A stretch of 64,000 nt of DNA from Schoenoplectus triqueter (Eukaryota; Streptophyta; Magnoliopsida; Poales; Cyperaceae). This document shows positions 1-14,600 of this stretch, piece after piece (position 1 is the stretch's first letter; every line of letters starts with the position of its first letter). The stretch spans positions 62,001 to 126,000 of the forward strand of contig CAXKVV010000062.1 of NCBI GenBank assembly GCA_964058805.1, written 5' to 3'. The position numbers were made by a program, and so were the translations under genes. The notes beneath the pieces are model-generated. The model made no database searches and had not been told where the DNA came from. It saw only the letters and a list, made by a program, of their open reading frames with translations.

Positions 1-575
1 AGTCTCTCTCTAGCTATTCAGTAACTTGTACAATTTGGATAACTATTTTCTATTGATATATAGTACTCTAAAGTCTAAATTAACGACATAAAATTGGCTA
101 TAATTTTAAAATACTTACTGTTCAAATTTCGAAATTTTTGTATCCCAACATAAACCCACATAGATCAAACAAAAATTATCATACAAACTTTATGAATTTT
201 AGAATTTAATTGAATTTTTGTGATTTTTTATACTTAATTTGTCCTAACTATAATAGAAAGACATCACGTATGTATGTCAAAAAGATTAATCGCTCGGAAA
301 TCACTAAAAATAGTTATAAATTCTAAAAGTAGTAATAAAATATTATCCAAGAAGTTTATTACACAAAAATTTTCTTGAGCTAATTAAATCAACATTGTGG
401 ATATGATTTGTAATTTAAGCTAGCTATAAGCATTCCGATCCAAATTCTAGTGAAACCAAGTAATTAGACAATAGCTACAGATGATTTTTTCTTTTATTTA
501 CTTGTATCCAAACTGAGGATAAATTTGCTGACTCTCAGCGCATTATATTTATAATTTTAAATTCTATTTATTTAC
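1..575. other. AT-rich sequence 3' of the last visible RHD3-like exon
   Basis: Probably the next intron of the RHD3-like gene: the exon at 576-658 ends in a GT donor at phase 2. I looked on the minus strand for an exon continuing the family sequence (expected to begin near a YDKEA-like motif) and found none. Confidence 0.5.
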
Positions 576-3500
576 CTGGTAAGTATTTGTTTCTGAAGTA
601 AGAAAAATTCTTCAGCGAACTCTTTTACAGGATTGCATAAATCGATCAACCAATTAACCTACAAAGCATATATAGCAATTGGAATACTCTTTCGTTATTA
701 ATTAATTAATGTTCTTAGTTAGTCAATGAGAAATAGAAACAATGGAAACTTGGATATAGTTTTACACGACCTTCTCTTGATCAAACGAGTCAAGTTCCTT
801 TCTTATAATTTTTTCACACGTGTATTTAGACTTTGCAACCTGCACATATAAATGAATCTAGAGGTGATTAAAATAAGATCAAACTGTGAGGAAGATAAAA
901 TGTAGCCATTAATCAAAATTAAATATATAACAACCTTTTGATCGGCAGCTATAATCTTTTTATCGCAACAGATGTGATCCCATATATTTTTTGAAGAAAT
1001 GGCAAAGGTCGTCGAAGTATATTCTGTTTGTTCTTGATTTTCTTTCGCAGCAAAAGCGGAAAAGTAATCTGAAGAACTTTTACACTGCAGACGTAGAAAA
1101 ATAATTCAGCGAATTAAGTTAACAGATTGTGTTTCAAATTTTATAATTTTAGTTAACATTCAGTAGTAAGATTATTAAAATTTTATATAATATACAATGA
1201 TTATAATAAGAGTCTTTAAATCTATCAGTTGAAAAATATTTTTTTGATTTTAAAGATTTTTGAGTTGCATTGTCAAAATTGTCTAAATAATCCTTTGTAA
1301 TATGTATAGACAGAGTTATGATATGGTGCTACGCATAGCACGAATCATTCCCCGTTCTATGAGTCATTTTTTCATTTTCAAAATTTAAAAGGTTAATCCA
1401 AGCACTCAGTATGATTTCCATCTAGAGTGTCATATGTAAATCATATTGAACAGTTTGGATCAATCATTTACACTTTGTAATGAATAAATAAATCCTAATA
1501 TAGATGTGATTCGTATTATATATAGTACATTGATTGATCTGAACCGCTCACAATATTGTTCATATAAAAATTTTATATTTTAGAATTATTTTACTATTTT
1601 TTTAGAAAGCTACAAAATTACTTCTTTTGAAGGACTCATAATAATAAATTCAGTGATTTTCTAACTATCCAAAAATAATAAAAATATATAAAATTAGTCT
1701 ACAACTAGCTTTTTATATGAAAATTATTTTGAGTTATATAAATTAAATATTTAGACTTTTAAAAATGAAAAAAATTTCTATAGAACGGAGGTAATTAATG
1801 TTGTACATGCAAAGCAGATAGGCCAACTCAAATATTTATGGTGCTTCGTGAAGCACCGTGAAAATGGTAATTCGTACTCAAATGTCTAATTTTAAACTAC
1901 ATATGACCGATTTGTATCACTTAATTTAATCTCCATATGAAAATGTATTATCAAGCCAAATTTTATATTTTTTGAAATTGATTTACAATTTTTTCGGATG
2001 GAAAGAAAATCAATATTTTTGGATAAACTAAAATTCTCAGATAAAGTCATTTTTCTCCCCATTTGAAAAAATAGCAAATAAATTTCAAAAAATGTATAAT
2101 TTGACTTGCTAATATATTTTCATATGAAGATTAAATTGAACGGTTCAGATTGATCATATCTAGTTTGAAATTAGATACTTTGGTCTAAAGTACCACATCC
2201 ACAGTGCTTAGCACCATAACATAGTTATATAGAGAGAGAGTGTGTGTGAGGCTATGGTGCTTTGTGAAGCACAAAATCTTCCGTACTTCATATCTGTATC
2301 TCGAATTTGAAAGTTCAAATAGCAAATCCAAACCATTCAATATGATCCTCATATTAAAATATCTTTGGAGATCAATTTTTTTTGCTATTTTTAGATGGGG
2401 ACAAAGTTTGTCAATCTAATGATTTCTGCACCATCCAAAACTAATTATTTTTTGCTCATCTAAAAAATAGCAATAATTTAAAAATATATATAATTTGATC
2501 TCCAAATATATTTCAATATAAAGATCATATTCAACGGTTTGATCGGTCATTTAAATTTTTAAATTTGAGATATAGATGCGAAGTACGGTAGATTTTATAC
2601 TTCGCAAAATAACATATCCTCGCTAACTAACTATATATATATATGGATGGCAATGGGCCAGGTTGGGCCGAGTTTATATCAAATCCGGAGCCCGACCCTT
2701 ACCTCCGGGCCTAAAATTGATAACCTGGCTCGCCCATGATGCTTGACGGGCCTACCCGCCCGTACCCGTCCCGACCCAACTTTGTCAATGATATTTTATT
2801 GCTAGACTTTTTAATTAAATTATTGCATAATCAATTAATAATTTTTTTGGTTAACGATTTCTCTCTTCTTAATATTACATCTTTAGAGAATGATTATTGT
2901 ATTCAAAATAAAATGTTATTAAACATTTGTACTATCATAGTATAAGTTATTTTTTAAGTCTAAAAATTATTAAAAAGTTTCACAAACTCAAGTACTCAAT
3001 TTATAAATTGTGATATTTAATTAAAAGAATTAATTTAAATGAACATTCTATTAGTTAAATTATTAATTTTACACAATTTGATAAGTTTCTTATATGTAAT
3101 TATACAATTATACATAACATACATAAATACATATTACATATTATCGATATTACGGGTCGGGTGGACAGGCCTCGCCGTAAACCCATACCCGCCTGGCCCG
3201 TACTTTGTCCTAGCCTGGCACTACTCGTTTGACCTCCTGGCCGGGTGGGTTGGCCGTGTCCAGCTAGGTCGGACGGGTCATGGGCTTTATTGCTATCCCT
3301 ATATATATATATGAATATAGATAGAGAGAGATTATTATGAAGACGTTTGCATTTCAGCTCATATGCAAACAAATCAAAACCTATATTTTAAAATCTCAAA
3401 ATGTTTAATTTATGATTTCCATTAAATTCTTCGTATAAAAACCTTGTGGGATACAAAAATTTAGAGTGTTTTGAGATTTTTAAGTCACTCTTTTGAATTA

Positions 3501-4061
3501 AAAAAAACAACACAAACATTAAATATTTATTATTATTTTTAGGGCTGTTATTTCAAAAATACAAAAGAGTGGCTTAAAAAATTTAAAACACTCCAAATTT
3601 TTGTATCTCATAAAATTTTCATATGAAGAATTTAATGAAAATAATAAATTAATTTTTTTGATATTTTAAAATATAATTTTTGATCCGTTTGCATATTGGT
3701 TGAAATGCAAATATTTTTCGAAGTTGTCTCCAAATTTTAATTTATCATGCTCATTAAATGCTTTATATTAAAATCTTGTGGGATGCAAAAATCTAGAGTG
3801 TTTTGAGCTTTGTAACCCACTATTTTTAATTTTCTAAAATAATGTTCAAATATTAAATATATTATTATTATTTTTAGAGTTGATTTTCAAAAATTAAAAA
3901 CCACGACTTAAAAAGCTCAAAACGCTCTAAATTTTTACATCCCATGAGATTTTCATATAAAGAATTTAATTAGAATGATAAATTAAAATTTAGAGGTTTG
4001 ATATATTTTTTGAGTTAACCTCACGGAAGGTCTCCGTGAGTTTAAACTCACGGTATATTTA

Positions 4062-4102
<41 letters not shown>

Positions 4103-4483
4103 GAGTAAATCTACGATGAGTTTAGCTCAAAAAATATATCAAACGATCTCCAAATTTTGATTTTTCAATCTCATTAAATTCTTCATATTAAAATCTTGTG
4201 GGGTACAAAAATTTGGAATGTTTCGAGTTTTCTAAGTCGCTCTTTTCAATTTTTGAAAATCAGCTCTAAAAATAATAATAAAATATTCAATGTTTGTACA
4301 TTATTTTAAAAAATTGAAAAGAGCGACTTAGAAAACTCAAAACATCCCAATTTTTTGTACACCATAAGATTTTAATATGAAAAATTTAATGAGATTGAAA
4401 AATCAAAATTTCAAAATCATTTAATATATTTTTTTGTTAAATTCACGGAAGTCTTCCGTGAGTTTAAACTCACCGTAGATTTA

Positions 4484-4544
<61 letters not shown>

Positions 4545-5622
4545 ATATTTCAAGGCGTTCCTTTCCTCGAGAATGTGACATTGCCACATGAGTGACAGAA
4601 AAGGAGCCAGATGGTATTATATATACATGAGAGGAGGTCAAGAAAAGGGAGCTTTAGTAAAAACCGATTTGAAAATTAGTAGAGGCTGTTTTTGAAAATA
4701 AAACCGCTTTTAAAGAATTGAAACGGGTTTTTAAATTAATTTTTAGAGCCGTTTTTTTTAAGAATCCGGTTTTAAAATGGTTAAGTTTAGAATGTTAGAG
4801 TCGGTTGTTTTATAAAATCGATTCTAAATTTTAGAAACCGAATATGGGCCTCCGTATATGACTCAATTTTAGGATCGGTTTTATAGTAAAATCGGTTTTA
4901 AAAATTTTAACAAAATTTACAATCATGCCACTAAAATCTTTTAGCGGGTCTATTCTGTAAAACTGATTTTAAATAGGCGTTTCTAATTTTTTTTTTGCGG
5001 GTAGTGATATATATATTACCTACGTACTTTGGCATATATATGATCATGTTTGATGTTGATAATTAATAATATCATAATACTCTTGATTCATGATTATCAA
5101 ATAAAGTAAAAAAACGAAAGAAACGATATCTCAAGTGTTACACATAGGACATGGATAATTTGGGTATTGAACTTTTGTTATATGAGTAAAGATCAATTAA
5201 TTGCACGTACGCTAGCTGGCTTGTAATTATTTAATTTGTACGTACCTTCTGCTCGAATTCCCGTTCAAATCCACGCTTATTAGAAGGAAAGTCCCACACG
5301 ATGAACTGCATGCATATACACATATAGATCAGTGTTTTTTTTTTCCTCAAAATATGCCACGAGAAAAAATGTTTTGTTCAACAAAAATGTAATTAAAATA
5401 CTAATTTTCCCTCAATAAAAAAAAGTTTTCCTTCCAGTGAAATCCTTCTTTCGACAAAATTAACTTGTCTGGTACGAGGGATACTATTTATTATTTTATT
5501 GTATACCGTCTTCTTATAATTATGAAATGCATGCGTGGTTTACCTGGAAGTAATCGTCCATGGTCTTGTTGTCTGGAGCTGGATGCACTTTATTTTCCCA
5601 TATCTGTAAGAGTTACACACAC

Positions 5623-5674
<52 letters not shown>

Positions 5675-8600
5675 TTATTTATTTATTTATTATCCTAGAA
5701 GCACCGACTCTATCCATTCTCTTTACTTGATGACATATCTAATTATTTCTGAATTTTAACTTACTTATTTAAATAATTTTTTTATATCAAAATTTTATGG
5801 GATAAATTTTTTTTTCAGTTTTAGAGTTTCATATATATAGTCTGCTATGTTTCCAAAGTTCTGTGTCCGGAATGTTGATACATGTAGGTTGAAATATTCT
5901 TCATGTCAATAACCTATTACCAACTTTTACTATTATTATCATGTAATTATTGTATTTAATAATTTTTAAAAGATGACATTATTGACATAAAAAAATTGAT
6001 ATATTTTTAATTATTTTCATAGTCATCTTTCAAAATCATTAGAAATGAGAAATAAAATTATTTAAGTATTTTAAATATTGGTAACATAAAAATCTATTGA
6101 TATGAAGAATTTAAAAAAAATGCCTGAATCAATATTTTAGAAACAAAAATTTGAAATTTAACATGTAAACATTTCGACCTGATCGAAAAGGTTATCGATG
6201 CACCCCAGCCGAACTAGATAATTAAATAATATATTACGTACCGTTTTCATGTCCCACAGTAGCTGCTCCTTGATGACCTCGACTGGAGTCTAGATGATTA
6301 AAAAAAAAAGTGAACATTCCGTCATCCGGGAATTTAAAGTGTGTATGTTCCATATTTAAAAGTGTCAATCATTTATCTACTTTTTATGTATTAACTATTA
6401 TTATTTTTAATTATAATGAACAATTATTAATTACAATTATATATGATTGTTAAATGTTGAAATTTAAAATTTTTATTTACAAAAAAATATATAAAATACT
6501 TTAACTTTAATCAGTAATAATTACACTTTTTATTTAATAATTGTATTATTATACTTAAGAAATCCTATTTATTGTTCTATTAGTGGATCAACATTGAGGT
6601 TAATTCTTCAAGGTCTACCTCATAATCATAGTCACGCACTACAATGATAATTGTAGTTTTTGTTGCTTCAATCTTTAACCTTCCCTGCAATTGCAATATG
6701 AAGTCAGTGAGAGAAAGTCAAGGCTTTGTGGATAGTTAATTTTCATTCTTTTTTAAAATTTTCTTTTCAAATAATCCAATATTATCTACATTTTTTTCCT
6801 CTAAATAAACTTAATTACAGTTTGACGCACAAAACTGGTAAAAGTATTTAAAACTGGAATAAACTGAGCATACTTCGGATAAAATTATCACCTGTACAAT
6901 GTGGTGATAAACAAAACCTTATGAGTTATGAAATCACAAACCTTAAACTGTCACTCTGATTTGACAAAATAATCAACTATTCAATTCGAGACATATCCTA
7001 GAAATTCTAGGGTGTCAAAACTTTAACCCAATCTGTTTCAATTCGAATTTGATCTTTAAATTAACTCGAAAATAAATAAATTGGTATGGATAAAGATTTA
7101 TTGATCCATTGCGGATCATGTCGGATATATATAAAAATTAACGAATTAATTTATAATTAATGTTAACTGATATATGATTAAATCTTATTTATACACTAAC
7201 TATATCAATTAACATTAATTAGAAATTAATTAATATTTAATTTACTTAAAAAAATTAAAAATAATAAATGAATACATAATTATTTTATATGGGCCGGATT
7301 GGATCGACCTGTGACCGTTTGGGTCGAGTCAGGTCAAAGAAATTATGACCAATTTTAAATAATTCGGATTGAATCAGATTAAGAAAAATAATAAAGTATT
7401 GATGATCCAACCCGACCGCATTCATTGACACTCTTTTCATTTCTTTCATCGGTGACTTCTGTGTTGGGGTGTCAAAAATTAATTTGACCCGGCTCAAAAT
7501 GATCTGAGAATAAATGGGTTCGGATATTTATTAAAAAATTTTGATCTATTATGGATCAGATCGGATATGGATCGACCCGACCAAACCAATTTAATTATGT
7601 TTTTTATGTTGTGATTTCATGCTAATCAAATATAATATATATACTAATTAAGATTAATTATTTATTAAGTAATAATAAATTACTTACAATATACAAAAAT
7701 GATGAACGTATACTTAATTAGTTTATTTTGATCGGATTGGATGAGATTGACCTGTACTACATTTGAGCTGGATCGCATCAAACAAAAATTTTAACCTGAT
7801 TTTAAACGAATCGTATCAAATAGAAATAGATCGGTTAAAAAATAATAAAATAATAATGATTCGAATCAAATCTAATGGGACGTAACCCCGCCAATTAACA
7901 CCCCTACTTTTAAGTCATCATTAGTAACTTTCCGGCCCTAAAAGGAAAGAATGGCAATCCCCCCTTTTGGATAGACGACGCCGCCTCAGCGATTTAGGAT
8001 TGTTGGACGTTGGACATCTGATCGTACCTCCGTGCTTTGATCTAACGATTTCCGTGCATCTGAATATTAACTATTATATCCTATCTATTTTACTTTATAC
8101 AATGGATATTTAGATATAGGTTCCGCATATGGATTGCATCTTCTTCGTCGCTGCTCCAATTCTTATATGGTTTCCTCACAGATATGCTCCTTTGACTTGG
8201 CATTGAACAAGGTCCATCTAGAATCGCCAGTCTAAGTCGGTCTCCTCGCTTGTCTCTCTCCTTAATTTCTTCGTTACACGCAAATTTAATTTGCCTTTCT
8301 CTCTCTCACCGTTTGCATCGATATAGATCTAATAGTTTCCATTGCTTTTGAAAAACGAAAATATTTTGCGTCCATCAATCATTGCTTTTGAAAAACGAAA
8401 ATATTTTGTGTCCACCAATAGATTGTAAACAAGTTGAGTCGAATTGAGTTGGATCAAGTTCGTGCTCAGTTCATTAGCTTAATGAGTAGAGCCGAGTTAA
8501 CTCACTAATTACTTCCGAACTAAAAATTTTAATTTGGGATCGACTCGTTAAATTAACGAGTTAATCAAAATGCAAGTTAAGACTCATTAATAATATTTCT

Positions 8601-11600
8601 TATGATATTTTATACTAAAATTTATATCAAAATTATTAAAATAACTATGAAAACATATTTCACAAAATTTCATATAATAATTAAAGTATATATCATACTA
8701 TATAGTTACTATACTAAAAATCATTATAATAAAAATATATAAATAATAAATATTAATAGTTAACAGAGTTAAACGATCTGAGTCAGCACAAGCTCAAACT
8801 GAACTCATTAACTCAACGAGTTTAACTCATAAATGAATTGGTTTATTAACTTAACAAGTTTATGTAATATTTGGGAATGAGAAAACCTGTACATGTAGTT
8901 GCACATTAATTTCTTGGTCCGCGCGAGGAGCCATTCGATGACAAACAAAAAGATATAAAAAAGAGAGAGAGAGAGAGAGAGAGCCAATCGTACGTGATGT
9001 GATTTGTAGTTTTGGTTTGTTTAATAACTCATAACTTGTATATATTTAATGGCGAAAATAACAGCGTACGTACCTGAAAAATTAATTCAATGAGCTCAGC
9101 ATTTGCGGCATTCGACCGACCAATGTCATGAAACCACCTACAAATATATAATATGCACTGTTGTATCACATATATTGGATCATCTATATCTGGACAAATT
9201 AAGATCCACATTTTTTGTTTTCCTTTAATATATCTTTTCTAAATATATAACTAATTAAATCCATGCAGAAAAGTATTAAATGAACTAACATGTTTAATAG
9301 CAGAACGTCCGAAACAACCAATGCAAATAGTGCGGTTTGCTTTTCAAATTTTGTTTCACCCTACAAGTAAAACAAATAAAATTATCAAAAGATGTACAAG
9401 CAGAAATACGATATGCGCGCGATTGCGTCTGCAATAAACGAAACAATATACTTTCGTTTATAAGAAACTAGCTACAGTCATTTTGTTTTGGGTACATCAT
9501 TCAACAAGATAAATTATCAATATAACATTGCAATCAGTTCAATATTTATTTTATATGAAAAACATAATTATGCATTGCATAACAAATGTTATTGAAAAAA
9601 AAAAAGGTCTAAATAATAATTTCTAGTCATCACCGTAATATTTCAAAAAGCAATAGCGCTATAGCCAGCGGAAGCTATCATATAAATTAGACTTTCATAG
9701 AGTAATTAAATAATAATAAATTGATTATGGACTTATAAATTTATAGTTAATCAGTAAAAACTCAAGTTTGTTATTCATAATATCACTGATATCGTAAAAG
9801 TTAAATTATTTTTCTATTCAAATAATCTAAATAACCATAAATCATATCATTTCTTTTTTAAGATAAATAATAAAATAATATTATATAAATTTGGGTCTCT
9901 CAAGTTATACAAAATTAATTTTAAATAAAAATAATAAACTATATCGAATAACGTATTATTTTGTTGTTGCATGCTATACGCTATTGCGGCCCACTATTAC
10001 CCTATATTGATCATAGTTTGAAATAGTTAGCGCAAAGTTAGCCTATAACATAGCTTTTGAGGTTGGAAAATACTATAACGCGCTATTTAGAACCTTAGTT
10101 ATTGGGACAGATGGATATAGCTAGAGTTAGATTTAGGAAGGGATGAAATATTCTTGGAGAGAGAGTAGAAGGAAATCAAGAGAAGAGATCAAAACGGAGA
10201 GTAATACTTTTTATCTTGTTTTTCCTGTTTCTTTATTTAATCATGAATATTTTTAATTTCTCCTCACCATAAGAGAGAGTAGTTATGCATCTAGTGTTAG
10301 ACATTTTAGACTCGATACTTGCTATGTAATTAATCTTATCCTTTGTATTTTTATCTATTATTTCAATGAATTACATTGTCGTTAAATTAAACTTGTGCTT
10401 GATTAAATTGCTTAATATTATATTAGTAATCCACTTTGGATTGAAAATTCTAAATAGAATATATTTGTAAGATGCAAATTAATAGTAGGATGATGACAAG
10501 CTGAGATAATTATTCATATTACTAACCATAATCTGATAATACTCAGATCGAAAAGCAGTATCTATTTCTCGGTGAAATACTCAACTATGATTTTAGTCTA
10601 GATGGGATTTTCTCTAAATTTTTAGAGTAACTAGTAAGAAGTACCTAACCTTGAATAACCAATCTTTAGTAGTTTTAGAAGTACCCAGCACTTAAGGGCT
10701 TGAATCACTGGAGCGAAGTACATAATTGTAAAGTCTAAATTGATTTAAGTACTATATTAAATCCTAATCGGATAATTAATATTAAATTACGATAACCTCA
10801 CATACCTAAGGGCAAAAATATAAACTAAGATTAATGCTCCAATTGACAGTAAAGCCGAAACCCTAAGTTTTCGCCAATTTGTGTTAAGTCAAAATTATGT
10901 TCAACTCGATCTTTAGTTTAGAATTAATTTAGTTCGAATATGAAATCAAATTTACTGGTTATCTTAGGAAAATTATCAGCATCTAATACTTTAAACCAGT
11001 CCTTGTAGGGCAGACACTAGTACACAATAGATCATACGCTGATGGCTATCTACTGTATGTATTTAGGTTTAAATTATTAGTTTGTAATACGCTGATGTCG
11101 ATTTTTGTTCTCTAATAGTACGATCGATGCTATTTGTTTATATTAGTACAAGTTTTTTTTCATTACATCAGTATCTTATTATGAAAAAAAATCTTGTACT
11201 GATATAAACAAATAGAATCGATCGTACTTTTAGAGAAAAAAATCAACACAAAAGTGATAATAATGTCGGATTTCAAAAATCTAAAAAATATTTTTTTATG
11301 CAGATATTCTTAAGTTAATTGATTGTGTTTTAAATTCATATAATTTGGATGTCATTTGAAAGTCCATCAAAAGTCATCAAAATTATAATATAACTTTAAC
11401 GGTTTAACTTTAGCGATCTTTGATGGAATATCAAATGACACTCAAATTATATGAAATTTAATACACAATCAATTAATTAGCTTCTGAATATATTTATAAA
11501 TATTTTTATAAATTTATATAAAATTAATTGTCCAATAGGACTAAAATAAATATTGTCGAAGGATTTCCACCTTTTTTTAACTAATTTGCCCTATTGACCG

Positions 11601-14600
11601 TGTGTGAACCAAGTTTAATCGGCCTAGAAAACAATGAGCGTCTGTTCTTTTTTCGATACAGTGCGCTTGGACTATCATTAGTGGTGGCAATCAATAAATT
11701 TTTTTAAGTAACAAGTAGAACCTGTTAGTTGTATTAGTGCAAAGAAGATGGCAATCAATTTAATTGGGCCTGACTGGTTTGGTTGACGAAGAATTTCGGG
11801 ACAAATGTTGAGTTGGATTGGGTCTTCTGATAGACAAATGGTTCACCTAGAACAACTTATTAATCAAATATGATATCTTCTGATGGAGTCTACTTTTATT
11901 TGAATTTATTGTTTGTTCTGCTCCATTTCCTATTATTTATTCTTTGCACAGAAAGATGCTATATCATGAGATTACAAAAAAATTGTTAGTAAGAAGAAAG
12001 CTACCTCTGCTCTTTCCTTTCCGTCACAACCTTCGACATCCATAATAATCATGTTAGGATTGATACATTTAGCTATCCAGATCCCTTTTGTGGTTTGCTT
12101 CCTACATATTGATGCATTCAATATGAAATATTAATCACCGAGTTACTTCGCTAAAAGGCTAAAAGGGCAGTTGTAATTATTTAAAAATCAAGGTAGACAA
12201 TTTGAGATGGAAGTAAAATGGGAGAAGAAAATATCATACGAAGAAAGAAACACATTTCAGTATGCATAAATGTAAAGATTAATATATTAGAATAAGTAAT
12301 TCTAGTATGAGTTTTAACATCTCCAAATTAAGTTTGATGAACTTAAAATCCAAAGCACTTCGATAAACTTAACTCAAAGGTATATTTTCGGATTTGATTT
12401 GTGTTGCTTAATAAATTCTTTAAAACAAAATCTCATGGATACAAAAAAAAATATTTTTCATTTTTTTGAATATTTGTTTCTAATTTATAAATTAACTATA
12501 TTTGTATGCAAGTATTCAGTATTTTATTATTATTTTAGAATCATGTTCAAAAATTGAAAACAAATAATTAAAATATTAACAAAGAAAATTTGTGTATTTG
12601 ATGAGATTATGAGATAAATAATTTATTATGTATAAATTAAATTTAAAGATGTTAAAAAATATTTTTGAGCCAAATTCACCAAGAGCTCAGTGAGCTTGAA
12701 CTCATAGCAGCTTCACTCAATATTTTTTTTTATGTGAGCGAACTTGAAACAGATCAAAACCAATTTTGGTTCCTAGAAGTGCTTAAACTGCAAGTACTGT
12801 ATATTAATAAACTTATTACCTTCCTTTAGCAGCATTTAGCACGTCGAACTTGGTCTTAAATAACTTGTTTAGCAAATAGCTTTTTCCTAGAATTGAAGAT
12901 GTGAAAATCAAAACTATCAGCAGTTTAATTTGCTCATCAAATTAGTATAATTTTCAAAGGAAAAGCTTCTTGAGGGAGAAAAAGTTCCACAATTAATTCC
13001 TATTTATTTTGAAGATCTTAATAATCTTCAGGAATGAGAGCTTATTTAATCAAATATTTCAAACATGACTAGGTAACAGATGTACAAAACTTGGAATCGG
13101 TATCGGAATCGGAATGTTGTCCATGGAATCAGAAATAGGTGACTCGGTTGGAATGGCCGAATGGATGGAACCTACTGGACTGACTTCAAAAAAGTATTTG
13201 ATATTTTTGTACAATAAAGAAAATATGAGAAGACAATAACTTCTAATGATGTAGTATACGATGTGTACACATGAAAACCCAAAAATTGTTAATTAGCCAT
13301 TTTCAAAGATGGGACAACATGAATAATTAATTAATTTAGAAATAAATATGTAAGAGTTATAAATCCCAAAATTTTGAACTTTGCTCCTATATTGCCCCGT
13401 CACGAGTACATTATGACCTAGCTAGTTAACAAATTGTAACAAACAAATATTTTTTTCGACATCGATGCTATCATGGTTTTTGACGAACCACAAGTAATAT
13501 ATTAATGTTTACAAGTCTATATATATGGTCTATGACTCTATGCCTCTATACCTCAAGCTTGTTAAAAAGGATCTGATAATTGTCCCTCTTGAAAACCTCT
13601 TAACGGCACTCCAACAGGATGTGAACGAGTATTCGATCTCCACCTCACACGAATATGGCTCTAAATCTGCTGTTTTTCTTGGAGAAAAAAGAGGATCCTC
13701 CTTTTCTTTGTTAAAAAAAAATTAAATTATAAAAATAGAAAAAAATTATATATATGTTCTTTTACTTCTAGATTGATAGTCTGTCAAATTTTATTTAATT
13801 TCATTAACGTTTGGTAGTTCATCAAAGAGTGTCAAATTTAACGGTCTTTCATTGATTTTTGCAACGGTTCCAATTTAACGGTCTTTGATGAACTAGCAAA
13901 CGTTAATGAAATTGAATAAAATTTGACGGACTAGCGACCAACAAGTAGAATAACATATATATAATTTTTTTCCTATTTTTATAATTTTATTTTTATTTTT
14001 TTACAAAGAAAAGGAGGACCCTCCTTTTCTCCAACAAAAAAACAGATTTGGACCCCACGAATATATTTTCCCGTGTTTACAACTCCACGACTTTCAAGAA
14101 ACTAGGGTTTTGACTCTACCCGATCTGATCCGAACTCGATTCGACCCGAATGATTCAAAAATAAACGGGTCGGGTATGGGTTTAATTTTTTGATCCAAAT
14201 CGGGTCTGGTCGGATTCGGGTCAACCCGACCCGACTTATTAATTATATTTTTTGATGTAATTTTGTGATTTAATACTAACACAAACTTAAATATACACTA
14301 ATTATATACTAATTAAGATTAATTATAAATTAATTAATATTTTATTACTTAAAATTATATAAAAATAATGAATAAATATTGAATTATTTTACATGGGTCA
14401 GGTCGGATATAGGTCAAGATTTTTTAACCCGAATTTGATCGGGTCGGATCAAGAAAAATAATAAAATAATATGACCTCACCCGAACTCGACCCATTGATA
14501 CCCCCTACAAGAGACCAACACTTTTAAGGGCCGGAGGAGGAATAATGATGGAGGATGGGAGGGGAGGATGTGGTAGAGGTTGCAGAATTCGATCTGATTC

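Noticed and set aside
480..510. Possible next RHD3-like exon reading LDTSK then stop on the minus strand
   Set aside because: Only five residues and no convincing exon structure; the family sequence expected next is not there. More likely intron.
4417..4641. Minus-strand open frame of 74 codons, tested as a missing RHD3-like exon
   Set aside because: It crosses a TA microsatellite and a MITE, shows no family motif, and exons 5246-5305 and 935-1084 already join correctly without it.
5465..5698. Plus-strand open frame ending in a TyrIle repeat
   Set aside because: The repeat is a translated (TA)n microsatellite; the real coding signal here is the minus-strand exon 5544-5603.
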